The notes: generated by a model not told the origin, from the sequence alone. Positions 33,473-42,977 are shown, counted from the stretch's first letter. The stretch is DNA of 64,000 nt from Pedobacter cryoconitis (GCF_014207135.1 NZ_JACHCC010000004.1:392648-456647); one strand, 5' to 3'. Numbers and translations are program-made.

Positions 33473-34348
33473 TTAGCTGCCCTTAGCCGATCTGGTCATT
33501 TGCTCAAAAGCATCCCACATCTCTGTAGGAATAGCTTCCAGACCATTAAATTGTCCGGCTCCCTGTAGCCATTCACCTCCGTCAATGCTAATTACCTCGC
33601 CGTTGATATAGCCAGAAAAATCACTCACTAAAAATGCTGCAAGGTTCGCCAGTTCCTGATGTTCACCCACACGTTTCAGTGGAACACGGTTTTTAAAATC
33701 AAATTTTTCTGCCAGGTCTCCCGGAAGTAAACGTTCCCATGCCCCTTTAGTTGGAAAAGGTCCCGGCGCAATGGCATTCGTCCTGATCCCATATTTTCCC
33801 CATTCTACCGCAAGAGAGCGTGTCATTGCTAAAACCCCTCCTTTAGCACAGGCTGAGGGCACGACAAAGGCAGATCCTGTGAAAGCATAAGTAGTGACAA
33901 TATTTAAAATGCTGGCAGCCTGTTTTTCCTTGATCCAGTGTTTGCCAAATGCCAGTGTACAGTTTACCGATCCTTTTAAAACGATGTCAATTACCGTAGA
34001 AAAAGCATTCGCCGACAGACGTTCCGTCGGAGAGATGAAATTTCCTGCTGCGTTGTTCAGCAGACTGTCCACCCTGCCAAAAGTTTTGAGTGTTTCGGCC
34101 AATACATGTTCGACCTGCTCATAGTCACGGACATCGCAGGTTACTGCAAGTACCTTTCCACCTGTTTCTTTTTCCAGTTCTTCGGCAGTTTTTTGCAATA
34201 CATCAGCTTTTCTGCTCGTGATCACTAAATTTGCACCCAATTTCAGGAAGTAAGTACCCATAGCTTTACCCAAACCGGTACCGCCTCCGGTAACTACAAT
34301 TGTTTTGCCCTTTAAAGCATCATCTCTTAACATCGGTTGATTGTACAT
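33473..34348 (-). CDS. SDR-family 2,4-dienoyl-CoA reductase-like
   Basis: A 291-residue short-chain dehydrogenase. The NAD(P)-binding glycine motif is VTGGGTGLGKAMG (about 19-31), followed by DVRDYEQVEHVL, NNAAGNF and the C-terminal ISIDGGEWL. SACAKGGVLAMTRSLAVEWG lies where the classical YxxxK would be and has no Tyr at that place, as in the DECR (2,4-dienoyl-CoA reductase) subgroup. It is translationally close to the enoyl-CoA hydratase gene upstream (3-bp gap), so a role in degrading unsaturated fatty acids is likely. Confidence 0.85.
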   Translation of the reverse strand: MYNQPMLRDDALKGKTIVVTGGGTGLGKAMGTYFLKLGANLVITSRKADVLQKTAEELEKETGGKVLAVTCDVRDYEQVEHVLAETLKTFGRVDSLLNNAAGNFISPTERLSANAFSTVIDIVLKGSVNCTLAFGKHWIKEKQAASILNIVTTYAFTGSAFVVPSACAKGGVLAMTRSLAVEWGKYGIRTNAIAPGPFPTKGAWERLLPGDLAEKFDFKNRVPLKRVGEHQELANLAAFLVSDFSGYINGEVISIDGGEWLQGAGQFNGLEAIPTEMWDAFEQMTRSAKGS

Positions 34349-34351
34349 AAC

Positions 34352-35113
34352 TTATTTCTTTTGAAGGTTATCAATAATCATTTTCAAAATATTTCTGGTA
34401 GCCGGCGACCACCATTGAGCGAGCATAACTTCAAGTGTTTCCGTCTGATCAGCAGCTGTTCCGGCGATCAGTTCCTTGCGGATATTCAATTTACTCTGTT
34501 GCCAGGTATTCGGTTCCAGCGCCATGTATTTTCTTATCCTGCGTTCAGCAGCAGTCATAATACTATCCGGATTAACCAGTTCGTCAACCAGGCCAATATT
34601 TAAAGCTTCTTCCGGACTAAACAGTTTACCTTCCAGTAAACTTCTTGTCGCATTACCTTTACCTAACCAGAAGGCGTACAGGTCAAAAATACTTTGCGGT
34701 ACAATGATCCCTACAGGAACTTCATTCAGTCCGATGATATATTTCCCTTCGGCCATAACCCTGGCATCACAGGCCAGCGCAATAACACATCCGCCAGCAG
34801 GGGAGTGACCATTGATTGCAGCCACCAGTGGTTTTTTAAAAGCAGTGATTTTAGCTGTGAAATCCAGGAACAGGTGCCAGAAAGATTTGATCTCTTCTTC
34901 ATTATAACCAAAGAGCTCGATCAGGTCCAGTCCGGCTGAAAAGAAGTGCTCTCTTCCTGTAATGATCACTCCGCCAATATTGTCATCATTGGAGATATTA
35001 TGCAGTATATCATTCAGCTCGGTGATCATTTCCCTGTTCAGGGCATTAGACTTTCCGCGGTTTAGTGTGATCAGTGCTAAACGATCTTTGATGGTCACAT
35101 TTATGGTATTCAT
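34352..35113 (-). CDS. Enoyl-CoA hydratase/isomerase family protein
   Basis: Crotonase-fold enzyme of 253 residues that hydrates or isomerises enoyl-CoA in fatty-acid beta-oxidation. The oxyanion-hole segments are visible as GREHFFSAGLDL (about 50-61) and AAINGHSPAGGCVIALACDARV (about 97-118). FGLNEVPVGI-like sequence follows (IIGLNEVPVGIIVP). It lies between the MG2/plug gene (7 bp upstream) and the DECR-like gene (3 bp downstream) on the same strand, so the three may form an operon, although the functional link with the former is unclear. Confidence 0.9.
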   Translation of the reverse strand: MNTINVTIKDRLALITLNRGKSNALNREMITELNDILHNISNDDNIGGVIITGREHFFSAGLDLIELFGYNEEEIKSFWHLFLDFTAKITAFKKPLVAAINGHSPAGGCVIALACDARVMAEGKYIIGLNEVPVGIIVPQSIFDLYAFWLGKGNATRSLLEGKLFSPEEALNIGLVDELVNPDSIMTAAERRIRKYMALEPNTWQQSKLNIRKELIAGTAADQTETLEVMLAQWWSPATRNILKMIIDNLQKK

Positions 35114-35120
35114 ATCTTTT

Positions 35121-37814
35121 TTATTTTACGTCGTAAGTAAATACTTTTCTGGCCAGATGGCCTTCAACATTGATTCCTTCTATAACAACTCTATAAGTGC
35201 CCGGTTCGTCTGTATTGTAGAAATTAAATTTACCAGACCCATTAGCATCTGTGATCAGATGAGGGTTCCAGTACACGGTAGTTCGCAGATCTGCTGCCCT
35301 GATTGCCTGCCCGGTATCATATTTAGGAGAGTAAAACTGTCGTACAGGATAATACCCGGAAGCCGTAGTAGTGATAATTCCGGGTGCATATCTTGTAATG
35401 GCGGCTCCTCCACCTCTTTTAGTGGTAATGACGAGTATTCCCCCGCCTCCGCGCATGCCATATATTGCAGTATTACCAATGCTTTTCAGAACCTCTATAG
35501 TTTCCACATCCATTGGTTGTATATTGTCCAGAAAATCATCCCCGACATTTGTTCCGTCTATAATGATCTGCATCGGGGTACCATTATTCCTCAACAAGTA
35601 TGCTTTTCCGTCACGGATACTTAAACCTGCTACCCTGCCTTGGAGACACTGGGATAAGTTAATACAATAAGACAGGTCAGAGGCTTTGAGAATAAAGTCT
35701 GCATGTCCGGCCCCATTTAAATTGGCTGAATTCTTTGCCTGGATTTTCTTTTGCGTAATATTTACCTGGTCAAGCGTGAAACTACGTTCCAGTAAACCTC
35801 TTTTCATCAGGTCATTAAAATAACCTTCACTTTTCAGGATATAACCTTGTATAGCCTCATTGACATTAACCTCAATATCGCCAGTATTTTTATTTTTAGT
35901 AACGATCTGTCCGGCAACCTGATCCAGTTTGATCTCCACAAATTTCTTGTCTTTCGCATTGCGGGCCTGAACAATAAACTTTGTACTATCCCCAAAAGCC
36001 AGGTTATCAAAATTAAAGCGGCCTTTGTCATCAGTTAAGGTATCAATCATAAAGAAACCACCGGCACTTGAAAATAGAGAAACCTTACCTTTTACTATTG
36101 GTTTTCCACCCGGGGTGGTGACCATGCCACTGATCTTTAAAGATTTTTCGGCCTGAAATACAGGTGGTTGCGCGGCAGTATTTCCCATGATGTCTTTCCA
36201 CAATAACCTGCTCCAGCCTTGCGTCAGCATCAATAGCTCTAAATTCTCCCGTGTTTCCTTCGTATTATCCCTGAAATATTGGTTGGGTTTTTCGATATAT
36301 CCCTTTAAATCAGCAGTCAGTAATAAAGAAGTCAGGATATTACTCTCATTGTCAGGATCAGGGGTAACAATATTAGAATTGGTAACTGCAATAGAAAAGC
36401 TGCCGATACTGGGTTTCCCTCCGTCAGTAGCCCTGAACTCCAAAGGCACATTTTGTCTTATGCCGTAAGAATCTTTCAGGTTCTGTACATTCAGCTCTAT
36501 TTGTTCAACGGGATTAGTGACAAAAGCCAGGCGTTCACAAACCGGAATATTTTCCGTATTAAATAAAGTGAAATGGATGATACCCGAAGGCAGGTCTTTT
36601 TTATTCAGTGAAAATGTGGTCAGTTGTTTTGAGGTATTTGTTTTTAATACCGAGAGAACAGTATTATTATGCTGGATAACCAATTTCAGCTCTCCTTTAT
36701 TTAACAAAGATTCACTGACAATCAATTTCGCATTGAGTTTAGTCGTATCCGTATTATTTACTGTCAGCACATAACCCGCAGGCAATACCTGGGGTAAGGC
36801 AACGGTCTGCGCTGAACCATCTTTTAACTTAATTCTGGCGGTATAACTTTTACCAGGCTGTGGATTTAAGATCAAACTACCCATTCCCTGATGAGTTGTG
36901 CTGAAAGAAAGAATTTCTGCGTTATCATTGTCCATTATAGTCCCTGTAACATCTTCTCCCAGGCCGGACGAATTAATAGCTTTGATACCAATCCTTGAAG
37001 GAAGTTCCTGAACGAGGTTTCCGCTTTCAGGGAAAAACTGGACAGAAACAGCAGATGACAGTGTCTTAACCGGAATAGTTTTAACTACCTTTTCTTTGCT
37101 GGCTAAAGTTAGTGTGGCAGTGATCTGTCCTTTGATCAGCGGAGTTTTTTTAGGATTATTAAAAGAAAGGCTAACCTCGCCCTGTGCGTTGGTTGTCGCT
37201 TTTCCTCTTTCTACCGTTTTATCATTCAGCTGCACACTATAAGCAACAGGAAGGTTTGCATAAGGATTTCCCTGTTTGTCTTTGAATGTAATTGCAGCAT
37301 TTACATTTTCTTCATTATCTTTTTTGTTGTATGTATAATTGGTATTGACTAAAACTTTGTTTGACCAGGCATTGCCTATTTTAATCGTTTTATCATAGAA
37401 ATAATCAGGACCGGCATTTCTCATCCATTGCGTATAAGCCCTGATCCTGTAATTTCCCTCGGCTAGCGTATCCGCTAATTTGAAATCACCCCAGCTCAGA
37501 CCGGATTCCAGCGGAAGTTTAATCTGTTTCTTGACAGAGTCATTTTCATTAATCAGTTCTACATATAAAATGTTACTGATTTTGGAAAGTTCATCAGTCC
37601 GGCCGTCGGTCACATAGGCTTTAAACCAGATATTATCCCCGATTGCATAATACGGTTTGTCCAGATGCAGATGGACTTTTTCCACCGGGTGATCGTTACT
37701 ATAATCAGTAAGTTTTTTCAGAAGGGCCTCGAAAGGGTCATCTGCTAAGCGGAATGCGAAAAAAGAAGCACATGCCAGTAGCAGGACAGATACATACAGT
37801 AATTTGGTTTTCAT
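35121..37814 (-). CDS. MG2-type envelope protein with carboxypeptidase-regulatory and plug-like domains
   Basis: An 897-residue exported protein. The signal peptide covers 1-20 (start at 37814; a 16-codon longer frame begins before it). An alpha-2-macroglobulin MG2-like domain follows (about 45-140; VHLHLDKPYYAIGDNIWFKAYV). A carboxypeptidase-regulatory-like domain is near 545-630 (KISGMVTTPGGKPIVKGKVSLFS). A TonB-receptor plug-like module lies at about 715-820 (CLQGRVAGLSIRDG, PMQIIIDGT, METIEVLKSIG-type text and GGGGILVITTKRGG). It ends in a beta domain (YNTDEPGTYRVVIEGIN). There is no beta-barrel, so it is not a receptor. It may be anchored or periplasmic; role unknown. Confidence 0.82.
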   Translation of the reverse strand: MKTKLLYVSVLLLACASFFAFRLADDPFEALLKKLTDYSNDHPVEKVHLHLDKPYYAIGDNIWFKAYVTDGRTDELSKISNILYVELINENDSVKKQIKLPLESGLSWGDFKLADTLAEGNYRIRAYTQWMRNAGPDYFYDKTIKIGNAWSNKVLVNTNYTYNKKDNEENVNAAITFKDKQGNPYANLPVAYSVQLNDKTVERGKATTNAQGEVSLSFNNPKKTPLIKGQITATLTLASKEKVVKTIPVKTLSSAVSVQFFPESGNLVQELPSRIGIKAINSSGLGEDVTGTIMDNDNAEILSFSTTHQGMGSLILNPQPGKSYTARIKLKDGSAQTVALPQVLPAGYVLTVNNTDTTKLNAKLIVSESLLNKGELKLVIQHNNTVLSVLKTNTSKQLTTFSLNKKDLPSGIIHFTLFNTENIPVCERLAFVTNPVEQIELNVQNLKDSYGIRQNVPLEFRATDGGKPSIGSFSIAVTNSNIVTPDPDNESNILTSLLLTADLKGYIEKPNQYFRDNTKETRENLELLMLTQGWSRLLWKDIMGNTAAQPPVFQAEKSLKISGMVTTPGGKPIVKGKVSLFSSAGGFFMIDTLTDDKGRFNFDNLAFGDSTKFIVQARNAKDKKFVEIKLDQVAGQIVTKNKNTGDIEVNVNEAIQGYILKSEGYFNDLMKRGLLERSFTLDQVNITQKKIQAKNSANLNGAGHADFILKASDLSYCINLSQCLQGRVAGLSIRDGKAYLLRNNGTPMQIIIDGTNVGDDFLDNIQPMDVETIEVLKSIGNTAIYGMRGGGGILVITTKRGGGAAITRYAPGIITTTASGYYPVRQFYSPKYDTGQAIRAADLRTTVYWNPHLITDANGSGKFNFYNTDEPGTYRVVIEGINVEGHLARKVFTYDVK

Positions 37815-37832
37815 AAATATAGCAAAAGAATA

Positions 37833-37860
37833 GAGCCTCAATATAGGGATATTGAGGCTC
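37833..37860 (-). terminator. Hairpin between dcd and the MG2/plug gene
   Basis: A perfect 12-bp stem (37833-37844 with 37849-37860) and a 4-nt loop, followed on the minus strand by a U-rich but interrupted stretch. It probably ends the dcd transcript. Confidence 0.7.
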
Positions 37861-37885
37861 AAATGCTATATCAATTCATGCAATT

Positions 37886-38422
37886 TTAAAAGCTGTTCTT
37901 CCACATCATGCTCTCTACAGGCTTGGTAGTTTTGTTGCTATATTTTGCATCGTCTTTTGCGTTGTACATTTTCTCAATATCTCCTTCTACTGCAAAATAG
38001 ATCAATTGTCCGATAGGCATACCTGCATAAATCCTTACAGGCTGTGCACACGAAATTTCCAGTGTCCAGGTATTGCAAAAGCCTACATCCCCTTTTCCGG
38101 CCGTAGCGTGGATATCGATTCCTAAACGTCCGGTACTTGATTTTCCTTCAAGGAAAGGAACATGGGCATGCGTCTCCGTATATTCAAGTGTTACGCCCAG
38201 ATATAAAGTACCCGGCTGTAAAACAAAACCATCTTTAGGGATTTCAAAATGCTGAATTTTATTATGCGCTTTGGCGTCAAGTACCCTGTCAGTATAGGTT
38301 GCCAGGTATTTCCCAAGATGAACATCGTAGGAATTTGTGCCTAAACAGTTGGGGTTAAAGGGCTCAATAATTATTGTTCCCCTGTCAATTTCTTCTAGAA
38401 TACGCTTATCGGAAAGTATCAT
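37886..38422 (-). CDS. dcd: dCTP deaminase
   Basis: Deaminates dCTP to dUTP for thymidylate synthesis; cytoplasmic homotrimer of the dUTPase fold. The 178-residue protein carries the family motifs EGKSSTGRLGI and HATAGKGDVGFCNTWTLEIS, the latter including the catalytic Glu, and MPIGQLIYF near the C terminus. GTNSYDVHLG marks the N-terminal part. It is divergent from the phosphopantetheinyl transferase gene. A bifunctional dCTP deaminase/dUTPase is possible but cannot be told from sequence alone. Confidence 0.95.
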   Translation of the reverse strand: MILSDKRILEEIDRGTIIIEPFNPNCLGTNSYDVHLGKYLATYTDRVLDAKAHNKIQHFEIPKDGFVLQPGTLYLGVTLEYTETHAHVPFLEGKSSTGRLGIDIHATAGKGDVGFCNTWTLEISCAQPVRIYAGMPIGQLIYFAVEGDIEKMYNAKDDAKYSNKTTKPVESMMWKNSF

Positions 38423-38442
38423 TTGTAATAGCTCGTAAAGTC

Positions 38443-38478
38443 TTTGGGCGAAATTATGATTAATTTAAGATACTTTTG
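38443..38478 (+). promoter_or_regulatory. Promoter of phosphopantetheinyl transferase / lipB operon
   Basis: TTTG (38443-38446), a spacer of 24 bp, TACTTTTG (38471-38478). The ATG at 38498 follows 19 nt later. The boxes decide against an in-frame TTG start at 38444. Confidence 0.65.
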
Positions 38479-38497
38479 CATTGATTTTTTAAATACG

Positions 38498-39133
38498 ATG
38501 CCTGTAATCTATAATAAAGATGTTGACGATCAGACTACACTTGCGGTGTGGAAAATCGAAGAACGGGAAGAAGACCTGATCTCCGGCCTGCAGTTAAAGG
38601 CTCATGAGCTTGATTTTCTGGCTACCCTGAATAATGGTAAACGCCTGCTGCACTGGCTGAGTACCAGGTTGCTTTTACGGACGATGCTGAATACAGCAGA
38701 TTATATCGACTGCCGGATGGACGAACATGGGAAACCTTATCTGGTTAATTCTGCTTCCAGTATTTCGCTGAGTCATTCTTTTGATTACGCCGCTGTAATG
38801 ATCAGCAAAAACAGAGCGGTAGGGGTAGATATTGAACTGATCAAGCCCAAGATCCATCGTATCAGCCATAAGTTCCTGTCAGCACCCGAACTGGCCCATG
38901 TCAAAGACGATACCGATGCATTGTATGCTTGCTGGTGTGTAAAAGAAGCTATTTATAAATGGTATGGTAAAAAAGGACTGGAATTCAGAAGGGACATCCA
39001 TATACAGCCATTTGATCTGAAAGAAGAAGGATCGCTGACGGCCAGCGTGGATTTGCCTGAGGGAACAAAAAGCCTGGAGGCCAATTATTTTAAAACGGCA
39101 GATGGGTATATGTTAGGTTACGTAGTTGCTTAA
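38498..39133 (+). CDS. 4'-phosphopantetheinyl transferase (Sfp-type)
   Basis: Attaches phosphopantetheine from CoA to a serine of carrier proteins. The 211-residue protein belongs to the Sfp superfamily: GKPYLVN and SLSHSFDYAAV are substrate-contact segments, VGVDIELI supplies the Mg-binding acidic residues, and CWCVKEAIYKWYGKKGLEF is the signature helix. It is followed after 11 bp by lipB, whose product acts on octanoyl-ACP, a related pathway link. No NRPS or PKS genes are near, so acyl carrier protein or a distant cluster may be the target. Confidence 0.93.
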   Translation: MPVIYNKDVDDQTTLAVWKIEEREEDLISGLQLKAHELDFLATLNNGKRLLHWLSTRLLLRTMLNTADYIDCRMDEHGKPYLVNSASSISLSHSFDYAAVMISKNRAVGVDIELIKPKIHRISHKFLSAPELAHVKDDTDALYACWCVKEAIYKWYGKKGLEFRRDIHIQPFDLKEEGSLTASVDLPEGTKSLEANYFKTADGYMLGYVVA

Positions 39134-39144
39134 TTTGAATAGAA

Positions 39145-39840
39145 ATGAATAAAAAAGTAAAATTTGTTGATTGGGGGTTAGTGGATTATCAGGAGGCATG
39201 GAACAGTCAGGAACTTATTTTTAAGGATACTATTGCTATTAAAACAAGTAACCGTACGAATGAAACAACCGAAGAAACACCAAATTTCCTCGTGTTCTGT
39301 GAACATCCGCATGTTTATACTCTGGGGAAAAGTGGTCATCAGGAATATCTTTTACTGGATGAAAAAGGACTGGAAGAAAAACATGCTACATTTTATAAAA
39401 CTAACAGGGGCGGGGATATTACCTATCACGGGCCTGGTCAGATAGTGGGTTATCCTATCCTTGACCTGGATAATTTTTTTACCGATATCCATTTATATCT
39501 GAGAACGCTTGAAGAAGCGGTGATCCTGACTTTAAATGATTATGGGATTGCTGCGGGCAGATATCCGGGATTTACCGGTGTGTGGCTCGATGCAGATAAC
39601 GAAAAAGCCAGGAAAATATGTGCTTTAGGCGTACGTTGCAGCCGGTGGGTCACTATGCATGGCTTTGCCTTTAACGTAAATGCAGACCTGGATTATTTTA
39701 AAAATATAATTCCCTGTGGGATAGATGATAAGGATGTAACCTCTATGCAGCGTGAGCTTGGTCACGAATTAAAATTGTCTGAAGTGAAAAATGTGCTCAA
39801 AAAACATATTGCTGCTTTATTTCAAATGGATCTACGTTAA
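39145..39840 (+). CDS. lipB: Lipoyl(octanoyl) transferase
   Basis: Transfers octanoyl from acyl carrier protein to lipoyl domains of dehydrogenase complexes, the first step of lipoate synthesis. Length 231 is normal. Motifs are RGGDITYHGPGQIVGYPI (about 89-106) and KICALGVRCSRWVTMHGFAFNVN, holding the catalytic Lys/Cys region together with IIPCGIDDKDVTSM. It forms an operon with the upstream phosphopantetheinyl transferase. lipA is not in the window. Confidence 0.96.
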   Translation: MNKKVKFVDWGLVDYQEAWNSQELIFKDTIAIKTSNRTNETTEETPNFLVFCEHPHVYTLGKSGHQEYLLLDEKGLEEKHATFYKTNRGGDITYHGPGQIVGYPILDLDNFFTDIHLYLRTLEEAVILTLNDYGIAAGRYPGFTGVWLDADNEKARKICALGVRCSRWVTMHGFAFNVNADLDYFKNIIPCGIDDKDVTSMQRELGHELKLSEVKNVLKKHIAALFQMDLR

Positions 39841-39919
39841 GTAATTGTTATCCAATTAATTTTTCTAAAACAAATAATTTATTTTTTCCTTATCTTACCA
39901 TAAACTAAAAAAATAAATT

Positions 39920-40396
39920 ATGGATTATAACTCTTCAGCATCTTCTGCAGTATCAGCCGGCGTAGGCATATTCGGAGGAACAATGTATCTGGTTTTTATC
40001 GTACTGGCTGTAGCTGGTATGTGGAAAACCTTTGAGAAAGCCGGAAAACCGGGATGGGCAGCCATCATACCAATTTACAATCTGATTATCATATTGGAGA
40101 TTATCGGCAAACCTACCATCTGGATTTTATGGTTAATCCTTCCATGTACGAACATCGTTTTTTATATCTGGTCTCTTAACCTTCTGGCTAAAAGTTTTGG
40201 TAAAACCGAAGGATTTACTGTTGGGCTGGTAATTCTGCCATTTATATTTTATCCTTTATTAGGATTTACCGATGCCAGGTACCTTGGCCCATCTGCTAGA
40301 GAAGCACAAGGTTTTGGCCCGAATAACCCATTCGGACAAAATAACCCTTTTGGCAACAATCCTTTTAATCAACCTCCGACTCCACCAGAGGCTTAA
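39920..40396 (+). CDS. DUF5684 membrane protein with NPF-repeat tail
   Basis: A 158-residue integral membrane protein of DUF5684 (also found near signal-peptidase-like proteins). Three to four helices are visible (about 20-34, 46-62, 67-87, 98-115). The conserved segment FEKAGKPGWAAIIPIYN lies between the first two. The C-terminal tail is Asn/Pro/Phe/Gly-rich with tandem NPFGQN/NPFGNN/NPFNQP repeats and no membrane helix. Function is unknown. It is followed by the DUF2752 gene after 7 bp, so the two are probably co-transcribed. Confidence 0.85.
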   Translation: MDYNSSASSAVSAGVGIFGGTMYLVFIVLAVAGMWKTFEKAGKPGWAAIIPIYNLIIILEIIGKPTIWILWLILPCTNIVFYIWSLNLLAKSFGKTEGFTVGLVILPFIFYPLLGFTDARYLGPSAREAQGFGPNNPFGQNNPFGNNPFNQPPTPPEA

Positions 40397-40403
40397 ATTT
40401 AGT

Positions 40404-40739
40404 ATGCCTAAAATATTTATATTATCCGCTTTCTCTTTTTTACTGGAGAAAGCGGATCATTATCTGCTTCCCTGTCCTTTTAAGTATCTTACCGGTTATG
40501 ATTGTCCCGGCTGTGGTTTCCAGCGTTCTTTACTGGCCTTACTCAAAGGAAATTTTCAGGAAAGTTTTCATTTGTATCCCCCGACAGTTCCTATCCTGCT
40601 GACCCTGATCATTGGTCTGTCCGCCAACTATTTCTGGGGGTCGAAAAGTAAAATACTGATTAATGTGCTGTTTATGATTACAGGATCAATCATTATGATC
40701 AGTTATCTGTTTAAAATTTTTACGCCTGTTGTTCATTGA
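40404..40739 (+). CDS. DUF2752 small membrane protein
   Basis: A 111-residue membrane protein of DUF2752. The family motif CPGCGFQRSLLALLKGNF is present, with the preceding CPFKYLTGYD; the closely spaced cysteines may bind metal. Two or three hydrophobic helices follow (PTVPILLTLIIGLSANYF, ILINVLFMITGSIIMISYLF). I start at the ATG at 40404 (MPKIFILS), because a longer frame would overlap the upstream gene by over 100 bp with non-conserved sequence. Function unknown. Confidence 0.85.
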   Translation: MPKIFILSAFSFLLEKADHYLLPCPFKYLTGYDCPGCGFQRSLLALLKGNFQESFHLYPPTVPILLTLIIGLSANYFWGSKSKILINVLFMITGSIIMISYLFKIFTPVVH

Positions 40740-40798
40740 GAACTCCTGAAATCAGTAACTTCAACATCCAATAACTCATTATTCCCGTAGATTTCTAA

Positions 40799-41509
40799 AT
40801 GAAGTTAACGACAATTTTTGTCTTGCTGATTTTTCTGCTGGGATGTGAAAAAAGCACAATGAATGGCATGAATAACACTAACATACCCCCAGTAAAGACA
40901 AAGCAACTGACCTACCTGGCTCTTGGAGATTCCTATACGATCGGAGAAGCAGTAAGCCAGGATCAGAGTTTCCCTTACCAGCTGAGTGCAGGTTTGAGTA
41001 AACAAGGATTAAATGTAGCTGTGCCTGAAATTATAGCCAAAACAGGATGGACTACAGACGAGTTGCAAGCGGCTATAAAGGCTGAAGGCCTGAGTGCAAA
41101 ATTTGACTTTGTCACCTTACTCATTGGCGTGAATAATCAATACAGGGGATACCCGATAGATACCTACCGTACAGAGTTCCGGGAACTGCTACAAACTGCG
41201 ATCTCTTTTGCCGGGGGAGATAAAACACATGTATTTGTAGTCTCTATACCAGATTGGGGAGCCACGCCATTTGGTAAACAAAGCGGAAGAGACCTCGGTG
41301 CCACCTCCAGTGAAATTGATGCATTTAATGCTGTGGGTAAAGAGGAAGCACTAGATGCCGGAGCCAGCTTCACAGATATTACCCCTGGTTCAAGAGATGC
41401 ATCAGCTAACCCTTTACTGGTTGCTTCTGACGGGCTCCATCCTTCGGGAAATATGTATAAAAACTGGGCAAATAACCTTATTCCGGTCGTTATTTCGAGT
41501 TTTAAATAA
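40799..41509 (+). CDS. SGNH/GDSL-family hydrolase lipoprotein
   Basis: An esterase- or lipase-like enzyme of 236 residues. The lipoprotein signal is MKLTTIFVLLIFLLGC, with acylated Cys16. Block I is LALGDSYTIGEAV (nucleophile Ser), block III is LLIGVNNQYRG, and the catalytic Asp and His are in SDGLHPSGNMY. Substrate unknown, with cell-envelope esters or lipids as candidates. It is monocistronic; only 3 bp separate its stop from that of the convergent serine ammonia-lyase gene. Confidence 0.92.
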   Translation: MKLTTIFVLLIFLLGCEKSTMNGMNNTNIPPVKTKQLTYLALGDSYTIGEAVSQDQSFPYQLSAGLSKQGLNVAVPEIIAKTGWTTDELQAAIKAEGLSAKFDFVTLLIGVNNQYRGYPIDTYRTEFRELLQTAISFAGGDKTHVFVVSIPDWGATPFGKQSGRDLGATSSEIDAFNAVGKEEALDAGASFTDITPGSRDASANPLLVASDGLHPSGNMYKNWANNLIPVVISSFK

Positions 41510-41512
41510 GGA

Positions 41513-42940
41513 TTAACATTCAGGTAAGCTGATCGGGATATTAGTCGCCAGTCCGCCGTCCGAAGTTTCTTTATATTTAGAATTCATATCCAGTGCGGTT
41601 TCCCACATGGTGTTGACAACTGCACCCAAACTTACTTTTGCTTTATCCGGGTTACTCTGAAGCGCCAGCTGACTTGCAGTGATCGCTTTAATCGCGCCCA
41701 TTGTGTTCCTTTCAATACAAGGGATCTGAACCAGTCCACCGATAGGGTCACAGGTTAAGCCTAAATGATGTTCCATAGCTATTTCTGCGGCCATCATTAC
41801 TTGTCGCTGAGAACCGCCCATACATTCAGTTAATGCTGCGGCAGCCATTGCAGAAGATACGCCGATTTCAGCCTGACAGCCACCCATCGCGGCAGATATA
41901 GTTGCCCCTTTTTTGAAAATACTTCCGATTTCAGAAGCGCAGGCTATAAATTGTATGATTTTTGCTTCATGGAAACCATCGCAGAAAGCAATATAGTATT
42001 GCAGTACAGCTGGGATAACCCCTGCTGCTCCATTGGTAGGTGCTGTAACTACCCGGCCGAATGAAGCATTCTCTTCATTGACTGCCAAAGCAAAACAACT
42101 TACCCAGTCGAGCGTATAGTTAAAACTGTTTCCGCCAGCCCGGATTGCTTCAATCCAGCTTTCATAATCTGTATAGGGCCTGTCGGCAATTAATTTTTTA
42201 TTTAGTGAAGCAGCCCTGCGGCCAACGTTTAATCCGCCTGGTAAAAAGCCCCCTGTATGACAGCCACGGAAAGTACATTCTTTCATAACTTTGAAATGCT
42301 CGAGGATCCCGCGTTTGGTCTCTGCTTCCGGACGCCACATCAGTTCATTTTCCATGACTACTTCAGAGACTTTCAGGCCTGTAGTCAGACACCAGTGTAA
42401 CAGGTCTCCTGCAACCTCAACAGGAAAGGGTAGTTCCACCTGTTCTTTATCTCCTCCGTTTTCGCCTTCTTTTACGACGAAGCCGCCACCGATAGAGTAA
42501 TACGTTTCAGAAAATGCTTTACCATTATTCAGGAATGCCTGAAAGGTAACAGCATTGGGATGGAAAGGCAGGCTTTCATTAAATAAGAAAATGAGGTCCT
42601 CTGTATAGCTGAAAGTTATAGGACGGATGCCACCCAGTAATAAATGTTGTTCTGTTTTAATTGATTCGATGGTAGAGTCAATGGCATTGACATCAAATGT
42701 GACTGGGTCAGCTCCTACCATTCCTAACAGAATAGCGATGTCAGTACCGTGGCCATGACCAGTTTTTGCAAGAGAACCATATAACAATATTTTTATTTGT
42801 TCCACCTCATTCAATAAATGGTGACTGTTTAAGGAAGCGGTAAACTGTTGGGCGGCTCTCCATGGTCCGAGAGTATGTGAACTTGACGGGCCTATCCCAA
42901 TTTTAAAAATATCAAATACGGAGATTTGTTCTCTATGCAT
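41513..42940 (-). CDS. sdaA: L-serine ammonia-lyase, iron-sulfur type
   Basis: Deaminates L-serine to pyruvate and ammonia. The 475-residue single-chain protein combines beta and alpha domains. The N-terminal region [24 protein letters not shown] is diagnostic. The catalytic alpha part has [34 protein letters not shown] and ATEIGSIF-like [35 protein letters not shown], with the cysteines that hold the 4Fe-4S cluster. It has its own consensus -7 box (TAGCTTTG, 42945-42952, minus strand) exactly 4 nt before ATG. Confidence 0.96.
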   Translation of the reverse strand: MHREQISVFDIFKIGIGPSSSHTLGPWRAAQQFTASLNSHHLLNEVEQIKILLYGSLAKTGHGHGTDIAILLGMVGADPVTFDVNAIDSTIESIKTEQHLLLGGIRPITFSYTEDLIFLFNESLPFHPNAVTFQAFLNNGKAFSETYYSIGGGFVVKEGENGGDKEQVELPFPVEVAGDLLHWCLTTGLKVSEVVMENELMWRPEAETKRGILEHFKVMKECTFRGCHTGGFLPGGLNVGRRAASLNKKLIADRPYTDYESWIEAIRAGGNSFNYTLDWVSCFALAVNEENASFGRVVTAPTNGAAGVIPAVLQYYIAFCDGFHEAKIIQFIACASEIGSIFKKGATISAAMGGCQAEIGVSSAMAAAALTECMGGSQRQVMMAAEIAMEHHLGLTCDPIGGLVQIPCIERNTMGAIKAITASQLALQSNPDKAKVSLGAVVNTMWETALDMNSKYKETSDGGLATNIPISLPEC

Positions 42941-42944
42941 AATG

Positions 42945-42952
42945 CAAAGCTA
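42945..42952 (-). promoter_or_regulatory. -7 box of sdaA, 4 nt from ATG
   Basis: Minus-strand TAGCTTTG matches TAnnTTTG and is followed by CATT and ATG. No TTG -33 box is evident. Confidence 0.5.
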
Positions 42953-42977
42953 AATAGTTATGATGAATAAAGGGAGG

